Positions 30,089 through 40,905 of a stretch of DNA of 64,000 nucleotides are shown here, piece after piece. Made by a program: the position numbers and the translations under genes. Positions within the stretch are counted from its first letter, which is position 1, and the number at the start of each line of letters is the position of its first letter. The notes beneath the pieces were generated by a model. The model was not told the DNA's origin and ran no database searches. It worked only from the letters and a program-made list of their open reading frames with translations. Source of the DNA: Mesostigma viride (taxonomy: Eukaryota > Streptophyta > Mesostigmatophyceae > Mesostigmatales > Mesostigmataceae); the NCBI GenBank assembly GCA_009746045.1, contig RPFO01000050.1, forward strand, positions 754,349 to 818,348, given 5' to 3'.

Positions 30089-32904
30089 ATGGCAACCGTG
30101 AAGGCCAAACACGTTCCTCCTCAGTGCTTGTATGACCTGACATACATGGCCAAGATCTTCTGCGAGGTGATGGTCCAGCTTTTCATGATCTACAACCGCG
30201 ATTTGGGGAAATACCCCGAACCACGCGAACTCGGCTGGTTGCCGATGCAGCCTTCGGAATCCGACAGCGCCCTTCAGAGGGTGGCCGATACGGTCGCTGT
30301 AGCTGCCAAGAGAATAAGGGCGGTTATCAGGCCAACGGGGAGGGACGATTCCACCTTCCCACTTGCACTGCTGGAGAGGACGGATTTTGGACGACCCACA
30401 AGGAGGAAACGAAATGGTGGGTCCTGATTGCGCCCGAACCCCCAACCGAACAGGCTGTGGTGCCCCAACCCGTACAGCCTGTGGCGGGGGCTGTGGTGGT
30501 GACGGGGGCTGTGCCGGAGGAAGGCCAAGCCGAACATGCCGAGGCAGAGGACGTCCAGTCGGGTCGCCAAAAAAAGGTGGGGGAGAAGCGGGAACCCCCG
30601 CGGAAGTTTGGGTCGGAGGAGATGGCATCCGAAATCGAGCAGCAGGGCCCGTGGATTTCTAAGAGAGTTTACACGTCTGACGGGGAAGAGACCTGTGAGT
30701 TCATGATGAAGACTTTCGCGTGGGAGAAAAGCGATGGGCCGACACGGTTGGCTCAAGTGGTACTTAATGCAATGGAGGGGTTCGAATTTGTTGCGAAGAG
30801 GAAGGGGTTGAACCAGCCAGATATCAAGAATGGGGTAGTGCTGCTGAATTTGGAACATCACGCCAAGCTGTGGAATGATGAGGAATTGTTGAAGGGTCGA
30901 ACGGGTTCGTGGGTGGAGAAAAGGGACTGGAAGGCGGCGAAGGATTGTGGAGATTTCAATGGTGTGAAGGACGACTGGTCGTCGTACCTAAGCGATTTCA
31001 CGGGATTCTTCAACCCACCCGTGATCTTCATTGGGTCAAAGGAGCAGGTGGATGGGTTTAAGGTCCTTCTGAAGGTACTTGGGAAGCGGCCACAGGGGGA
31101 GGATATTTCCAATCCCAACGGCCGTTCGGGCAAGGAAATTGCGGGTGCAGCCCAGAAGCGTCAGCTGGAGACGGCAGGCGCTGGCACCAAAAAGAAACGC
31201 CGGAAGCGCGCCGCCTCGGAGACCCCCGCGGCCGAAGACGTCTCAATGGGGACGCCCTACCCTCATGATGGCGGCGTTCGGCCGGAGGGGGATGATGAGG
31301 ATGTCGGGTCACAGGGGGGTGATGATGGGGAAGAGGTTGGTGATGATGGTGACGGCGGTGATGAGGGGGGCGGGAATGAGGGTGGTGATAAGGGGGCGGG
31401 TCGAAGGACGGAGAGGGGGGGGTTCGAAGGGCGGAGAGGGGGGCGGGTCGAAGGGCGGAGAGGGGGGGGTCGAACGACGGAGAGGGGGGCGGGTCGAAGG
31501 GCGGAGAGGGGGGCGGGTCGAAGGGCGGAGAGGGGGCGGGTCGAAGGGCGGAGAGGGGAGGGGTCGAAGGACGGAGAGGGGGGCGGAGAGAAGGGCGGAG
31601 AGGGGGCGGAGAGGGGGCGGGTCGAAGGGCGGAGAGGGGGGCGGAGAGAAGGGTGGAGAGGGGGGCGGGTCAAAGGGCGGAGAGGGGGGCGGGTCCAAGG
31701 GCGGAGAGGGGGGCGGGTCGAAGGGTGGAGAGGGGGGCGGGTCAAAGGGCGGAGAGGGGGGCGGGTCGAAGGGCGGAGAGGGGGCGGGTCGACCGGCGCA
31801 TCGGGGGAAGGGGGGAAGGAGGGGGGGGAGGGGAGGGAGGCTCGAAGGGGAATTCGGGGGCGTCGGGGGGGGGATGCTGGGGCGTGCCGTCGACTACTGC
31901 AAAAAGCTCCTTTCGCCTGGCGGGCACGTTCGATCAAGAGCAACGGCTAGTCATCTGTCAAAGGGTAAGTTAATCTGAGTGAATATGGTCGGTTAAATTA
32001 TGATGTTTGCATATTCCCAAGTTTGATTTGCGAATGTAATGATAACTAATTGCGCCGCTCGTCATTGCTTGTCCCACCCACAGGTGACGAGTCTGAAGAG
32101 GAGCCGCCAAAGGATGTCATGCATGCCGGCCCACCCAAAGGGTTTGTGGAAGATTCGGAAGAATCGGAAGAATCGGAACCGGAGGATCCAGCGCCACAAA
32201 GACGTGTCACAGTTACCGCAACCCAGCCCAAGCCACTAGACAAGAAAGTGCCACCACCAAGTTGGCAGCCGTGGATGGAGAATCTGGAAGGTGTGTGGGG
32301 GGGGAAACGGGTCGTGCCCCGCTCGCCTGTTGGATGTCCGGTTTCGGTATTGTGCAAGCACGGCGGTGAATTTTGCCAGTATCGGAAGAACCAACTCCAG
32401 CGCCTTGATACGTTGTGGAAGCCCACGTGGGCTGCTGATTCGGTGGCTAAACTCAATGCAGACCCAATGAAGCTGGCACACATGCCTGATTTCCACGTCG
32501 ACACGTTCCTGGTGCATGGAGTCGTTCGAAAGGTGGATAAAACGGGCGTGTGGTGCGTTAAATTTTGGGCAGAAGGGTGTGACGAAAAGGGAATCTGGAT
32601 TAATGGGGAGAAGGGGACGATGCCCAACATAATTTTCAAGGTACAAGAAGACGAGATGCGGAACTGTTTCAAGCCACCTGAGGGAACGTATTTGGAGTGG
32701 TGGATGGACAAGGGGTACCTGGCGACCAGATCTTCCCCAGCGACCAGATCTTCCCCACGACTCCAAGAGAAGGGGGGAGACCAAGCCGCAGGGCAGGGCA
32801 AACGAAAACCTCAAGGGAAGGCTGGCGCAGATGTGCGGGAGGGGGGTGTAAAGAAGCCCAGCGGACGGGCACCTGTAAAGAAACGCCTGTTAGTAGGTAG
32901 TTAG
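30089..32904 (+). CDS. Large charged protein with Gly/Ser/Lys/Glu repeats, two exons (frame-shifted)
   Basis: The start frame runs MATVKAKHVPPQCLYDLTYM to 30427. A second frame continues naturally (DGFWTTHKEETKWWVLIAPE) to a basic region (KKKRRKRAAS), an acidic Gly/Asp-rich part and the GGGSKGGE-type repeats. Inside the repeats the reading switches to a third frame (GRAVDYCKKLL, SRATASHLSKG), which joins cleanly through a GTAAGT...CCACAG intron (31965-32083) to exon 2: GDESEEEPPKDV, then CVKFWAEGCDEKGIWINGEK and a basic tail, stop at 32904. The splice restores codon phase, which supports a real gene. The upstream shifts may be indels in G-runs or missed introns. No known domain; a nuclear protein is likely from its composition. 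Confidence 0.55.
31385..31800 (+). repeat. Coding 23-24-bp G-rich minisatellite (GGGSKGGE repeats)
   Basis: About 15 units built on GGGCGGGTCGAAGGGCGGAG and a G-run of 4-8. Length changes in the G-run make adjacent units fall in different frames (GRRAERGAGRR, GGGSKGGEGG and so on). Long frames therefore exist in several phases on both strands. It sits in the middle of the gene at 30089-32904 and probably explains its frame switch. Confidence 0.85.
31965..32083 (+). other. Intron, 119 bases, GTAAGT-CAG
   Basis: Donor AAGG/GTAAGT at 31965 and acceptor CCCACCCACAG/GTGACG at 32083. Joining 31964 to 32084 keeps the reading frame (phase 1). The interior is AT-richer than the exons. Confidence 0.75.
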
Positions 32905-33390
32905 ATAGCTTACTTGATCTGAACTCGTGTACATTTGTAAAGATCGATCTGTACATCTGTAGACCTCCATCTGGAGCATTCACTTGACTATTCAAAGTTC
33001 AAGTGGGAATTACTGGTTGGGTTGTGCACAGGCTTGTGCACAATTTTGGCAATAATTATAATTCGTTCTATAAATAGAACTCGCGGGGTCGTGGAGAGGG
33101 TTGTGCAATTGTAAATAATCTACAACTTGTCTCACTTGCTTACCCTCCGAGTGCATGACACTATGACAAAAACAGCCAATTTTACCCCGACTTGAATAAA
33201 TTTTAATAAATGTTAATAAATTTTAATAAACTTTAAGCAATCTAGTAATGAAAAGTGCACGCGGAAAGCGCACCAGTGACCAAATGGCATGAAATGGTAA
33301 TGATTTCATGTGGAAACGCATTCACAATGAGCATCAATTGTCATGTATTTGTTGAAATGGCGTCTCCTCAAGTAATAAAATTTGGCATGG
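32905..33390. other. 3' flank and AT-rich spacer
   Basis: Contains TTTGTAAA at 32936 soon after the stop and an AT-rich stretch with four AATAAA-like repeats (33195-33235). No palindrome of the CCAACGG family and no supported gene. Confidence 0.6.
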
Positions 33391-33830
33391 GTATTGTAGA
33401 TTGATTGTGGGCCCCCCCTCCTAGAAAGATGGGTAAACCTACCATGACCTATTAATTAATTAATTAAACTCGTGCTCCCGTTGGGGAGTCACGGAGCCAT
33501 GACCTATGCACAGCAGTTGCTGGCCGACCTAGTGGTCCCAGCTACGTTTGAACACCTCTCTGTTGCTTGGACTGCTATGCAGAACAAGAAGAGGTGGAAG
33601 ACGATTGTCCAGGCTCACACGCCGGCGGCCGGCCCCTGTGGGCAAGCCCCCTCCCCCCAGAAGGAAGGGGCGCTTTGCTGAGTAAAGTAGTTAGGGTTTT
33701 CTAGATTAGCTTAGAGTTAGCTTAGTTCGGTTTCGCGGCTTCGCCCACCTCCATCCATCCAGCAAGGGAATACGTGCTACATGATCTCCCAGCGGAGTCA
33801 TATTATAATTTAATTTAACTTAATTTTGGC
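33391..33830 (+). mobile_element. LINE ORF2 C-terminal fragment with 3' UTR and AATTT tail
   Basis: On the plus strand, KMGKPTMTYAQQLLADL...WTAMQNKKRWKTIVQAHTPA matches the last ~80 residues of the RT ORF at 44798-46495 (KHAMTYTQMLLDDLV, WTAMQDKTRWKKIVKAHTPA). The 3' UTR has the same ATGATCTCCCAGCGGAG hairpin region as the LINE at 44653 and ends in an ATTTAATTTAA tail near 33825. It is 5'-truncated near 33391 and was itself broken by a 44-bp insertion. Confidence 0.85.
33453..33496 (-). mobile_element. 44-bp retroposon insertion (tail plus hairpin)
   Basis: The insert consists of a TTAA tail and the CTCGTGCTCCCGTTGGGGAG hairpin region that ends the half-LINEs at 3353 and 63071. It is flanked by an 11-bp direct repeat CCATGACCTAT (33442-33452 and 33497-33507). 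Removing the insert and one repeat restores the LINE reading frame (KPTMTYAQQ). Confidence 0.9.
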
Positions 33831-34382
33831 ATCAAGTCGCGGGTGCCAGATATATCACGACCCCAGTCGTGATGCGCAATCTGCATTAGGCAATCTTGCT
33901 TCTTCCTAGTACTGGCACAGTCGAAGCTTTCAAGTTACGCAGCTCAGGCTAGGTTGTAAATCCCGGGACGTAAAAGCATGTGCATTACCCAACACAACCG
34001 GCATAGCTGGCAAGGCCACCCCCCCACACCCCGCCCTTCCCTCCCCCCCCCAGGCCTCAGAGGCCTGATAGACTGACCTAAAGTTCGCCAGGGTTCCTTT
34101 GTTGGTATGGCCTACGTCACACACGCACCCGGTTTACTTCACCAGAAAGCAGCGCGCATACGACTGATCGGCCAGCATTGGGAACATCCATAACTCCATG
34201 ATCAATGACTCTGTTACTCGGGCCTGTGCCAACCCACGATCCATGAGACAACCACCCACTACACTACTTCTATGTACGCCACAGCAAGCTGACCCTCAAT
34301 GGGACTCTCGTGGGATGTTGTCAGTGACGTCCTAGAGAAATCCCACGAGAAACATTAGTTGTCCCTTCACTTTAAAATGAGA
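33831..34382. other. Spacer without a supported gene
   Basis: Unique sequence with a C-run at 34018-34052 and no recognisable gene or repeat. It is the downstream flank of both the LINE fragment and the coiled-coil gene. Confidence 0.5.
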
Positions 34383-37300
34383 CTAGGGACCAGGGAACCC
34401 GATCGTGCTCGAAGACAGAATTATCGACGGTGCCGACCGCCGGCTGCCACCCCCGGGAAACCCCCCCGAGGAGCCCATGGCCCCTTCTGTGAGCGGTCTC
34501 AACATGGTCCGCATGCTGCCGCCCCCCGAGGGCGCTGTCTGGGGCACGATGAGCGACTGCGTGGCGCGGCCGGGGGATCCTGGACGCCGGGTCGACCCCG
34601 GTGACCCCGGCGTGTGTGGCGTCTTGGGCGTGAGCGGGGACAGAGGGGACCCATGGGGGGAGTGCGGCCGGGCGGTCGTGAAGCTGAGCCCCGGGATGGG
34701 CTTGGGCACGTGGCCCTTGCGGATCGCGGTCAGCGCGGCCCCTCCACCGAGGTCCTTGATCGCCGTCTCGAGCTTGTACACGGTCACCTTCATTGCGTTC
34801 ACATGGCGCGTGTGGTTGGCGAGCGAGACGTCGCTCTCCGCGCGCAGTTCCGACAGACGGGACTCGCACTCGGCGTGCAGCGCATGCTTGTCGGCGAGCA
34901 GCTTGGCGCGGCGCTCTTTTTTCTCCGCGCACCTGGGTGGGCACGCGGGCGGGCGGGAAATGGTGGTAGGTGGGTGGGTGGACAGCAGCGGGCAGCATGG
35001 ACAAATGATAGGAAGGAGTATGAGCAGAGAAGTTACAATCGTAGCGAATATAATCTTGAGTAGTTATCATCTTTAGAAGGGCAGCTACCACAGCAGATAG
35101 GCAGCCCGCAGCGCCCCCCCCCCTCCGCCGCCGGGCTCCACACACACATGCACTCCCTCTTTCAGGAAGAAAAAATGACCACCACCTCAACAGCCACATA
35201 AAAGCCAAACAAGCCACAGTGGTGAGCTGGAATATATTGGTCTCTTTGGCCACCCACTTGCCACAAAACAGCCCACTTGCACCAACGATCCTGACCACTG
35301 CAAGCACCAGCGTGCTTTGCATTGTTACAGGCCACATGCCCACATGATTTTGTGACAAGCCATGGCAAGGCTACCTTTTTGAGATAGCCTCATGATCCCT
35401 ACCCTATCCACCAACCGCTTGCAACACGAAGCCACCCACTCTCATTGCAGAAAAAACGCCACAAACCAGCAAACCAGAGCTTAGAGCTCCCACACTTGTG
35501 TTGCAGGGCCTCCACGCTGGCTTCATACAAACCTTTCAGCGCAGCCAAACATTAACCACCCTTTCAACCACCCACATGCACCACAGCAGCCACCCTATCA
35601 GCCACCCAGTTGCAAGGCAAGAGCCACATAATTGAGCTACAGAACCTGACATTGCACTACACACACCCTCTCAACCAACTATCGATTAACTGCCCTTTCA
35701 ACCACTCTTGTGCACTGCAGTGGTTCCACGCTGGCCATGACTGCAACAGACTAAATACAGCCAGCCCCCTCCCAACGCTGCAAGCCACTCACGGGATAAC
35801 CGATCTTGCATTCGACAACTACACGCACTTGCACTGCCGTGTTTCCACGCTGGCTTTGTAAAATCTGGCTATTCAAGTTTTTTTCTTTTTCTGTTGTGTT
35901 GGAAGGGTCCCGGACACAGCCAGCCACGGGTGCAGCAACGAGAAAAGGGCCAGGGTTTCATAATACTTTGTAGACGCGTACTTTCGTGGCAACACTTCCA
36001 TGCAGCCCGCGACCACAACACTGCCGCCACAGCCCACCCCTCTACCCGACCCAACAAGCCACCCCAGCAATATCCTGCGATACCACGGTCCGGACTCTCC
36101 AGATCTCTGGCCTGCGCTGGTTGTCTCATGGATACAATGGTCAGTATATTACAGTCTTCTGGCCCGCGCTGGTTGTCTCAAGGATACAATGGTCACTGTA
36201 CTACAGTCTTCTGGCCTGCGCTGGTTGTCTCAAGGATACAATGGTCACTATATTACAGTCTTCTGGCCTGCGCTGGTTGTCTCAAGGATACGATGGTCAC
36301 TATATTACAGTCTTCTGGCCTGCGCTGGTTGTCTCGTGGATACTTCCGAGGACTCACTTGCGCTGCAGAGTTTCCACGCGGGCCATGACTGCCTGCAACG
36401 AGATCAGCTCGCTGTGTAGCACGGTGATGCTCATCTTGGCCGCGGTGAGCTGGCTGCTGGCGTCCCGCGCCTCCTTATGGGCCGCCTCGATGGCCCCCCT
36501 GGCCGCGGCACGCTCGCGCGCATTCCTCTCTTCTACCGCACGCGACAGCACAAACGCCTGCTTGGCGCCGCGCGCGCCGTACTCGACGGCCGCGCTCGTG
36601 CGCGCTTGCGCCAGCATGCGGTCGTTGCGGCGCGTCAGCGTGGTGATGCGCTCCGCGTGGCGTGCGGCCTGGCGGCCCAGCAGCGCGTTGACCTCGGATT
36701 CGTAGCTCTTGACTGAGGACAGGTAGACCTGAGGGGGGGGGGGGGTAATAAAATGGATCGGGGTTATGTACGGGTTTGAGATGGATTCGTAGCTCGCACT
36801 GGCGGCTGAGGCACGTCCTTGGCAAAGTCGTCACCTCGCCTTGGGGCAGGGTATGGCACCAGCATTATAATAAAAATTATGTTATAATGAAGGATCAAAC
36901 AATCATAATTATCTGGGAGGCAGACAAGCACCGCCTTGGCGAAGCTCTCACTTAGGGCAGGGGACGGGCACCAGCATCTATGATCAAGGTGGACACAAAC
37001 CGGAATTAACAGGCATTCATTGCCTCCCAAGCACCTCCTGGGCGAAGCTATCACCTCGGCTTGGACACGCTACTGTACCCATAATCAAGGCATAAATCAT
37101 TGCCAACCTGCACACACCTCCTGGGCGAAGCTCCCCTCCATCGCGTGCATCTTCTCCTGGTTGGCGCGCACCAGCCGGCTGGCGACTGTCACGTTGTCCG
37201 TGAGAGAGGCCGCCACCGCGCGCATGTCAAAGTCCCGCACAGCCGCCACGTCCTGGAGCGCTCGTGTGTAGTGCACATCCAGCGCATCCATGAACTTGGT

Positions 37301-37852
37301 GCCCAGCGCGTTCACCTGGGCCGCGTGGGCCGACCACGCGTCTCGGAGTCGCTCCACGACGCTGTCATCAAAGACGTGTTCTGCCAGGGGGTAGGTCATG
37401 TCGTCATCGTCCCAGTCCCAGGATTCGGAGTCACGGCGGGAGGGTGCGGGGGGAGGGGGTGGCGGCGCAGCGGGGACGTACTCGTCCGTGATCGGGCAGC
37501 CGTCCTCATCGCTGTCCCACCCGCCGCAGCCCCAGTCGTCCTCGAAGTTTCGAACGACGCGCTGCCACTCGTCCGAGCGGTGGGACTCAGCGGCGGAGGG
37601 GGGGCGGTGCTCGGGAGGGAGATAAAGCGGCGTTCCCTGCCGCGAGGTGTCCATCTCGGCCTCACTTTTCTGGCGCAACGCAGACCGGAGCTCCTGCACG
37701 GTCGTCCGCACGCGCTGGCGCTCTTTCTTTTGGAAGTCATGGCGCTTCGAGATGTCCGGGCCGAGAGTGGATAGGTTCTCAAAAGTCGGGGAAGGTGACA
37801 ATGAGGACAGGTAGGGTAACAGAATCCCACTTGCTTCTCGGGCGTTCCCCAT
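34383..37852 (-). CDS. Coiled-coil protein, three exons, ~551 residues
   Basis: Exon 1 is 37852-37118, exon 2 36728-36358, exon 3 34932-34383 (stop). Donors are GAG/GTGTGT and CAA/GTGAGT, acceptors CCTCAG/GTC and CCCAG/GTG; both joins keep phase and give SFAQE-VYLSSV and ETLQRK-CAEKKE. The N-terminal part has an early charged helix, an acidic/proline linker (PAAPPPPPPAP) and a helical part. Exons 2 and 3 are almost all coiled-coil (NARERAAARGAIEAAHKEAR), ending in a Ser/Pro/Gly-rich tail (PHSPHGSPLSPLTPKTPHTP). The layout recalls F-BAR or cytoskeletal adaptor proteins, but I cannot assign a family. The coding GC content is much higher than that of the 9-33 kb genes. The start ATG follows CTAATCGCC. 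Confidence 0.8.
36105..36350. repeat. 52-bp tandem repeat in intron 2 of the coiled-coil gene
   Basis: Five units containing TGCGCTGGTTGTCTCAAGG and ending CAGTCT, with gctgg starts at 36116, 36168, 36220, 36272 and 36324. It lies directly next to the donor of exon 2. The rest of intron 2 contains diverged copies of the exon-2 end (TTCCACGCTGGC at about 35513, 35725 and 35848). Confidence 0.88.
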
Positions 37853-38430
37853 GGCGATTAGAAATCTAAGTACACCGCCGGGCTCCTTGAATTGAAGGCC
37901 TAACTAAGGTTCCTTGTCGCCTGCCTACTTACTGTCCCTGTTCGCCAGACGTATGGTTGTATAATTTCCTCATCTTCCCTGCTTTAGTAAAGAAGTCAAT
38001 AATGGTCTCGGCCCCATCGACATCGTTGAATAGCAGGACACACGCCTAAACGAAGCCATCGCCGGCCCGTCCCTCTGGCATAGGTGCAGCCGCGTCAGGT
38101 GGTTTGAAGGGAACGCCCGCTACGTTAGACGCTTCGTAATTGAGGAGAGGCCGATATGAATTTAACAACGCTGAAACTCGGTGCACTTTTACAAACACCA
38201 TATGGGTCTGTTGTTTGGGATTTCATATCTCAAAACGGAAACAAAATTCGATGGTACGTAGGTAGCTCGATCGCAATTTGATCGAGCGAGCGTCATTATT
38301 AGCGCGTGTTGCTATCGTCGTCCTAGCCTGCCACGTGTACCATCGCGGGTACAGGAACGTTGCCTCTGCTGGCATCCCTACATAGGAGTTGAGTTGAGTT
38401 GAGTAACTTGAGTTTATTCCCGCGCCAGTG
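37853..38430. other. Upstream region of the coiled-coil gene
   Basis: No gene supported. Probable promoter and 5' UTR of the minus-strand gene at its left end. A CGATCGCAATTTGATCGAGCG partial inverted repeat lies at 38269-38290. A GTTGA 5-bp tandem lies at 38389-38403. Confidence 0.5.
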
Positions 38431-38444
38431 AACCGACAGGGTTA

Positions 38445-38518
38445 CATCTTGGTACCCTAGGCTTAGCAGGGATTAACTATTGGATATATTTGGAATAAAC
38501 GTACACCTATTTATCTGG
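38445..38518. mobile_element. ~75-bp mobile unit, copy 1
   Basis: This 74-bp sequence, beginning CATCTTGGTACCCTAGGC and ending ACCTATTTATCTGG, is repeated at 44459-44568 and in part at 44629. Here it is flanked by an exact 14-bp direct repeat AACCGACAGGGTTA (38431-38444 and 38519-38532). It contains no coding frame. The strand of mobilisation is not known. Confidence 0.78.
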
Positions 38519-38532
38519 AACCGACAGGGTTA

Positions 38533-40277
38533 TAACCGTGTTTTTTTACTGTACAACGCGATACACCGCGTTGTAGGGTTAGAACGCGATGTATCGCGTT
38601 GTAATCTGACACGTGGCAAACCTATTAAACATGCGATTTTTGGTCTGAAACTTTCAACATAGGTCAGAAACATCTCATAGAATTCAAGAAAAAATCCTGG
38701 TATTTTTGGTATTTTTTTTGTGACAGCTGCAAACAAATATGTACCACTGAAATCAGGCATTTTCGCGGGACGAAGGTGAAGACGACGGCGATGGCGGCAG
38801 GTAGATCTCGCCAGTTTTCGCGCGAATTTAAGTGGCTGTTGGGTAGCACGACCATGATGATGCGTTAAAAGGTTGATAATTAGGTTTCTACGAGTTTGTT
38901 GAGGTACTGGGGCAAAGGAAACGTAGTTTTTTCCAGTTTCTCACCCAACTTTCATGCGGAAACCCTGGAAACCGGCATACATATTATTACGTCAAGACTC
39001 GGGTCTGCTGCGGCACCATGCTTGATATTTCCATGGTGTTTCGACTTCTTAACACATGTTTATTCATTCCGAACGCCCGGACTCCCGGCTAAACCGAGAT
39101 TTGTGCAGACTTTTATTGGGTAGCTCCGGGCATGATGGTGCCTGCAAATAGCGTAAGGCGTGACCGTGGCTATTGCTACGGTATGCTGTATTTTCCTGGA
39201 AATGGCCTCTGCCACCGGCTCAATAGTGCTTGCAGGCGTAAGTATATCGTGTTTCTACCTAGTTTCTGCCAGTTTTCCACTTATTTCTACCGACCTCTGC
39301 CCAGCCTCTCTTAGACCGCCATCCTACTCGACGTTGCTTGCATGTCAGCCATAGCAGGTTGCAGTTGTGCAGTATTTAGGTGCTGTATACGTCGTCAAGC
39401 CGTGCATATATCGTGAGGATTGGATGTTGATGGTTTATACTGCGTTGATTGTGCAAGAAGATCAGCTAGGTGCCCATAATCATGGTGTATAATCATGTGT
39501 TGTTAGCATCTTGCCACCATTTGCTAGCATGCATTCCAGCGTCATCTTTGCCTGCATGTAAGCTCATGGATCACTCAACCTATCCAAGCCTTGCATTACA
39601 CGTGCCTCTTTCTTTCAGTATTGCACGCGTTATGGAATGAAAACCCAGCACCTCCGTTCCCACGAGGCATGTGCTCAACACGTTGTGAGAGTGGATGATG
39701 CTTTGGCTATGGCTGCCTGATTCAGTCATATTAGTCATCCAGTCATGATGTTTGATGCATGTTTGATGCTGTATAACTTATACAACACCTATTTTCAACG
39801 TTTTGACCCTCCAAGCTCACCATGGCCCCGTTTATGGGGCTCGTGTCGTTGCGTAATGTTGTGAAGGGCTCTCATGTTTCCCACTGCGTTGTACTGCGTT
39901 GTAGTTGTGATGCTAATGAAAAATAGCTCCAGTGGCCCAATGGGCCTGAGTTTTGTTTCACAGAGCCTGCATATGTTGCCCATAGCTCGTGCAAGAAGCC
40001 AGATTTTTTTCATGAACCATTTGTGAATAAGCACATGACTTGTGACCTAGGGTCAAGAAATCGCGGTCATGGTCAGACCCCCCTGTATTCAAACAAGTGT
40101 ATCTCTCTAATGAATAAGCATTTTGTAGGTCTGAGTAGCTCAAAAAATCCTTTGATTTATGGGCTTTCAGGAAAGTATATACATGACCATGAAAAAAAAA
40201 ATTCCTTAGGTGCTATACGCGTTCTAAAAAAAGCTTACAACGCGATATATCGCGTTCTAATTTAAAAAACACGGGTT
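38533..40277. mobile_element. Candidate DNA element with imperfect inverted ends (~1.75 kb)
   Basis: Left end TAACCGTGTTTTTTTA and right end, reversed, TAACCCGTGTTTTTTAA match. Both are followed inward by palindromic CGCGATAYAYCGCGTT motifs (two at 38557-38603, one at 40231-40251, plus a half at 40216). It has no transposase. The exact edge and target duplication could not be settled (TTA- or TTAA-like sequence on both sides). The interior holds only short unrecognised frames. Confidence 0.6.
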
Positions 40278-40876
40278 AATACAGGCATTCACGCCTTAAG
40301 TTGGGTTCGAGGGTTTCTTGGGGTCAACCCAACTTAAGGCGTGAACCCAACTTAAGCCGTTAAGTTACCATAACTTGCGCCCCCCAGCCCTGCTGAAGGA
40401 CTTCAGGGTGTCTTTTGATAGCTCTCGTCAAGGCCGATCGAACTGCACTACTGTAAAGAATTCACCATCAAGGTCGTATTTCGGGTCGTAACTTGGATGC
40501 AAGTCCGTCCTCAAACTGGCTGTGGGCAGGTGAAGCACCCCACCGTGCTAGCCAAAACTTCGTGTGCTGCATAGGGCATGCGCGTTCTATCATGATGCGC
40601 GGTAATCGTGGCTATTTACCCTTTAGCCTCGTCTTCCCTAGCATCGACGCAAACAGTAATCCCGTCCATGGCCACTGTCACAAGGACTGGTATAATAATA
40701 ACGGTGAACGGTTCGCACGTGAATGCCAAGAGCGTTGCTGATCCCGGCGAAATATGTCGCCATGTCAGAGAGCGCAGCAACCCTTACGACAAGAAGGCCA
40801 TAGCCGTTCAAAAGGCTGACCACAGCCATATTGACCGGGTGGCCAAACCGCAGGCCGCTGCCTTGAGCCCGTTCAT

Positions 40877-40905
40877 TAATTAATTAATAGACACGTGCAA
40901 GTGCG
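40877..40905 (-). mobile_element. 29-bp retroposon insertion (tail plus hairpin)
   Basis: The insert reads as a short TTAA tail followed by ATAGACACGTGCAAGTGCG. It is flanked by an exact 13-bp repeat TGAGCCCGTTCAT (40864-40876 and 40906-40918). Its sequence matches the 3' end of the LINE at 41693 (tail, then TAGACACGTG), so it is an extremely 5'-truncated copy of that family. Confidence 0.88.

Noticed and set aside
9985-32904. Integrated giant-virus or Polinton-like element (compact small genes, palindromic spacers)
   Set aside because: No major capsid, packaging ATPase, polymerase or integrase is recognisable, no terminal repeats bound the region, and at least one gene has a spliceosomal intron.
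33442-33507. Twin-priming inversion of one LINE (minus-strand tail next to a plus-strand ORF2)
   Set aside because: The CCATGACCTAT repeat on both sides and the frame restored on removal show a separate 44-bp insertion into an older LINE.
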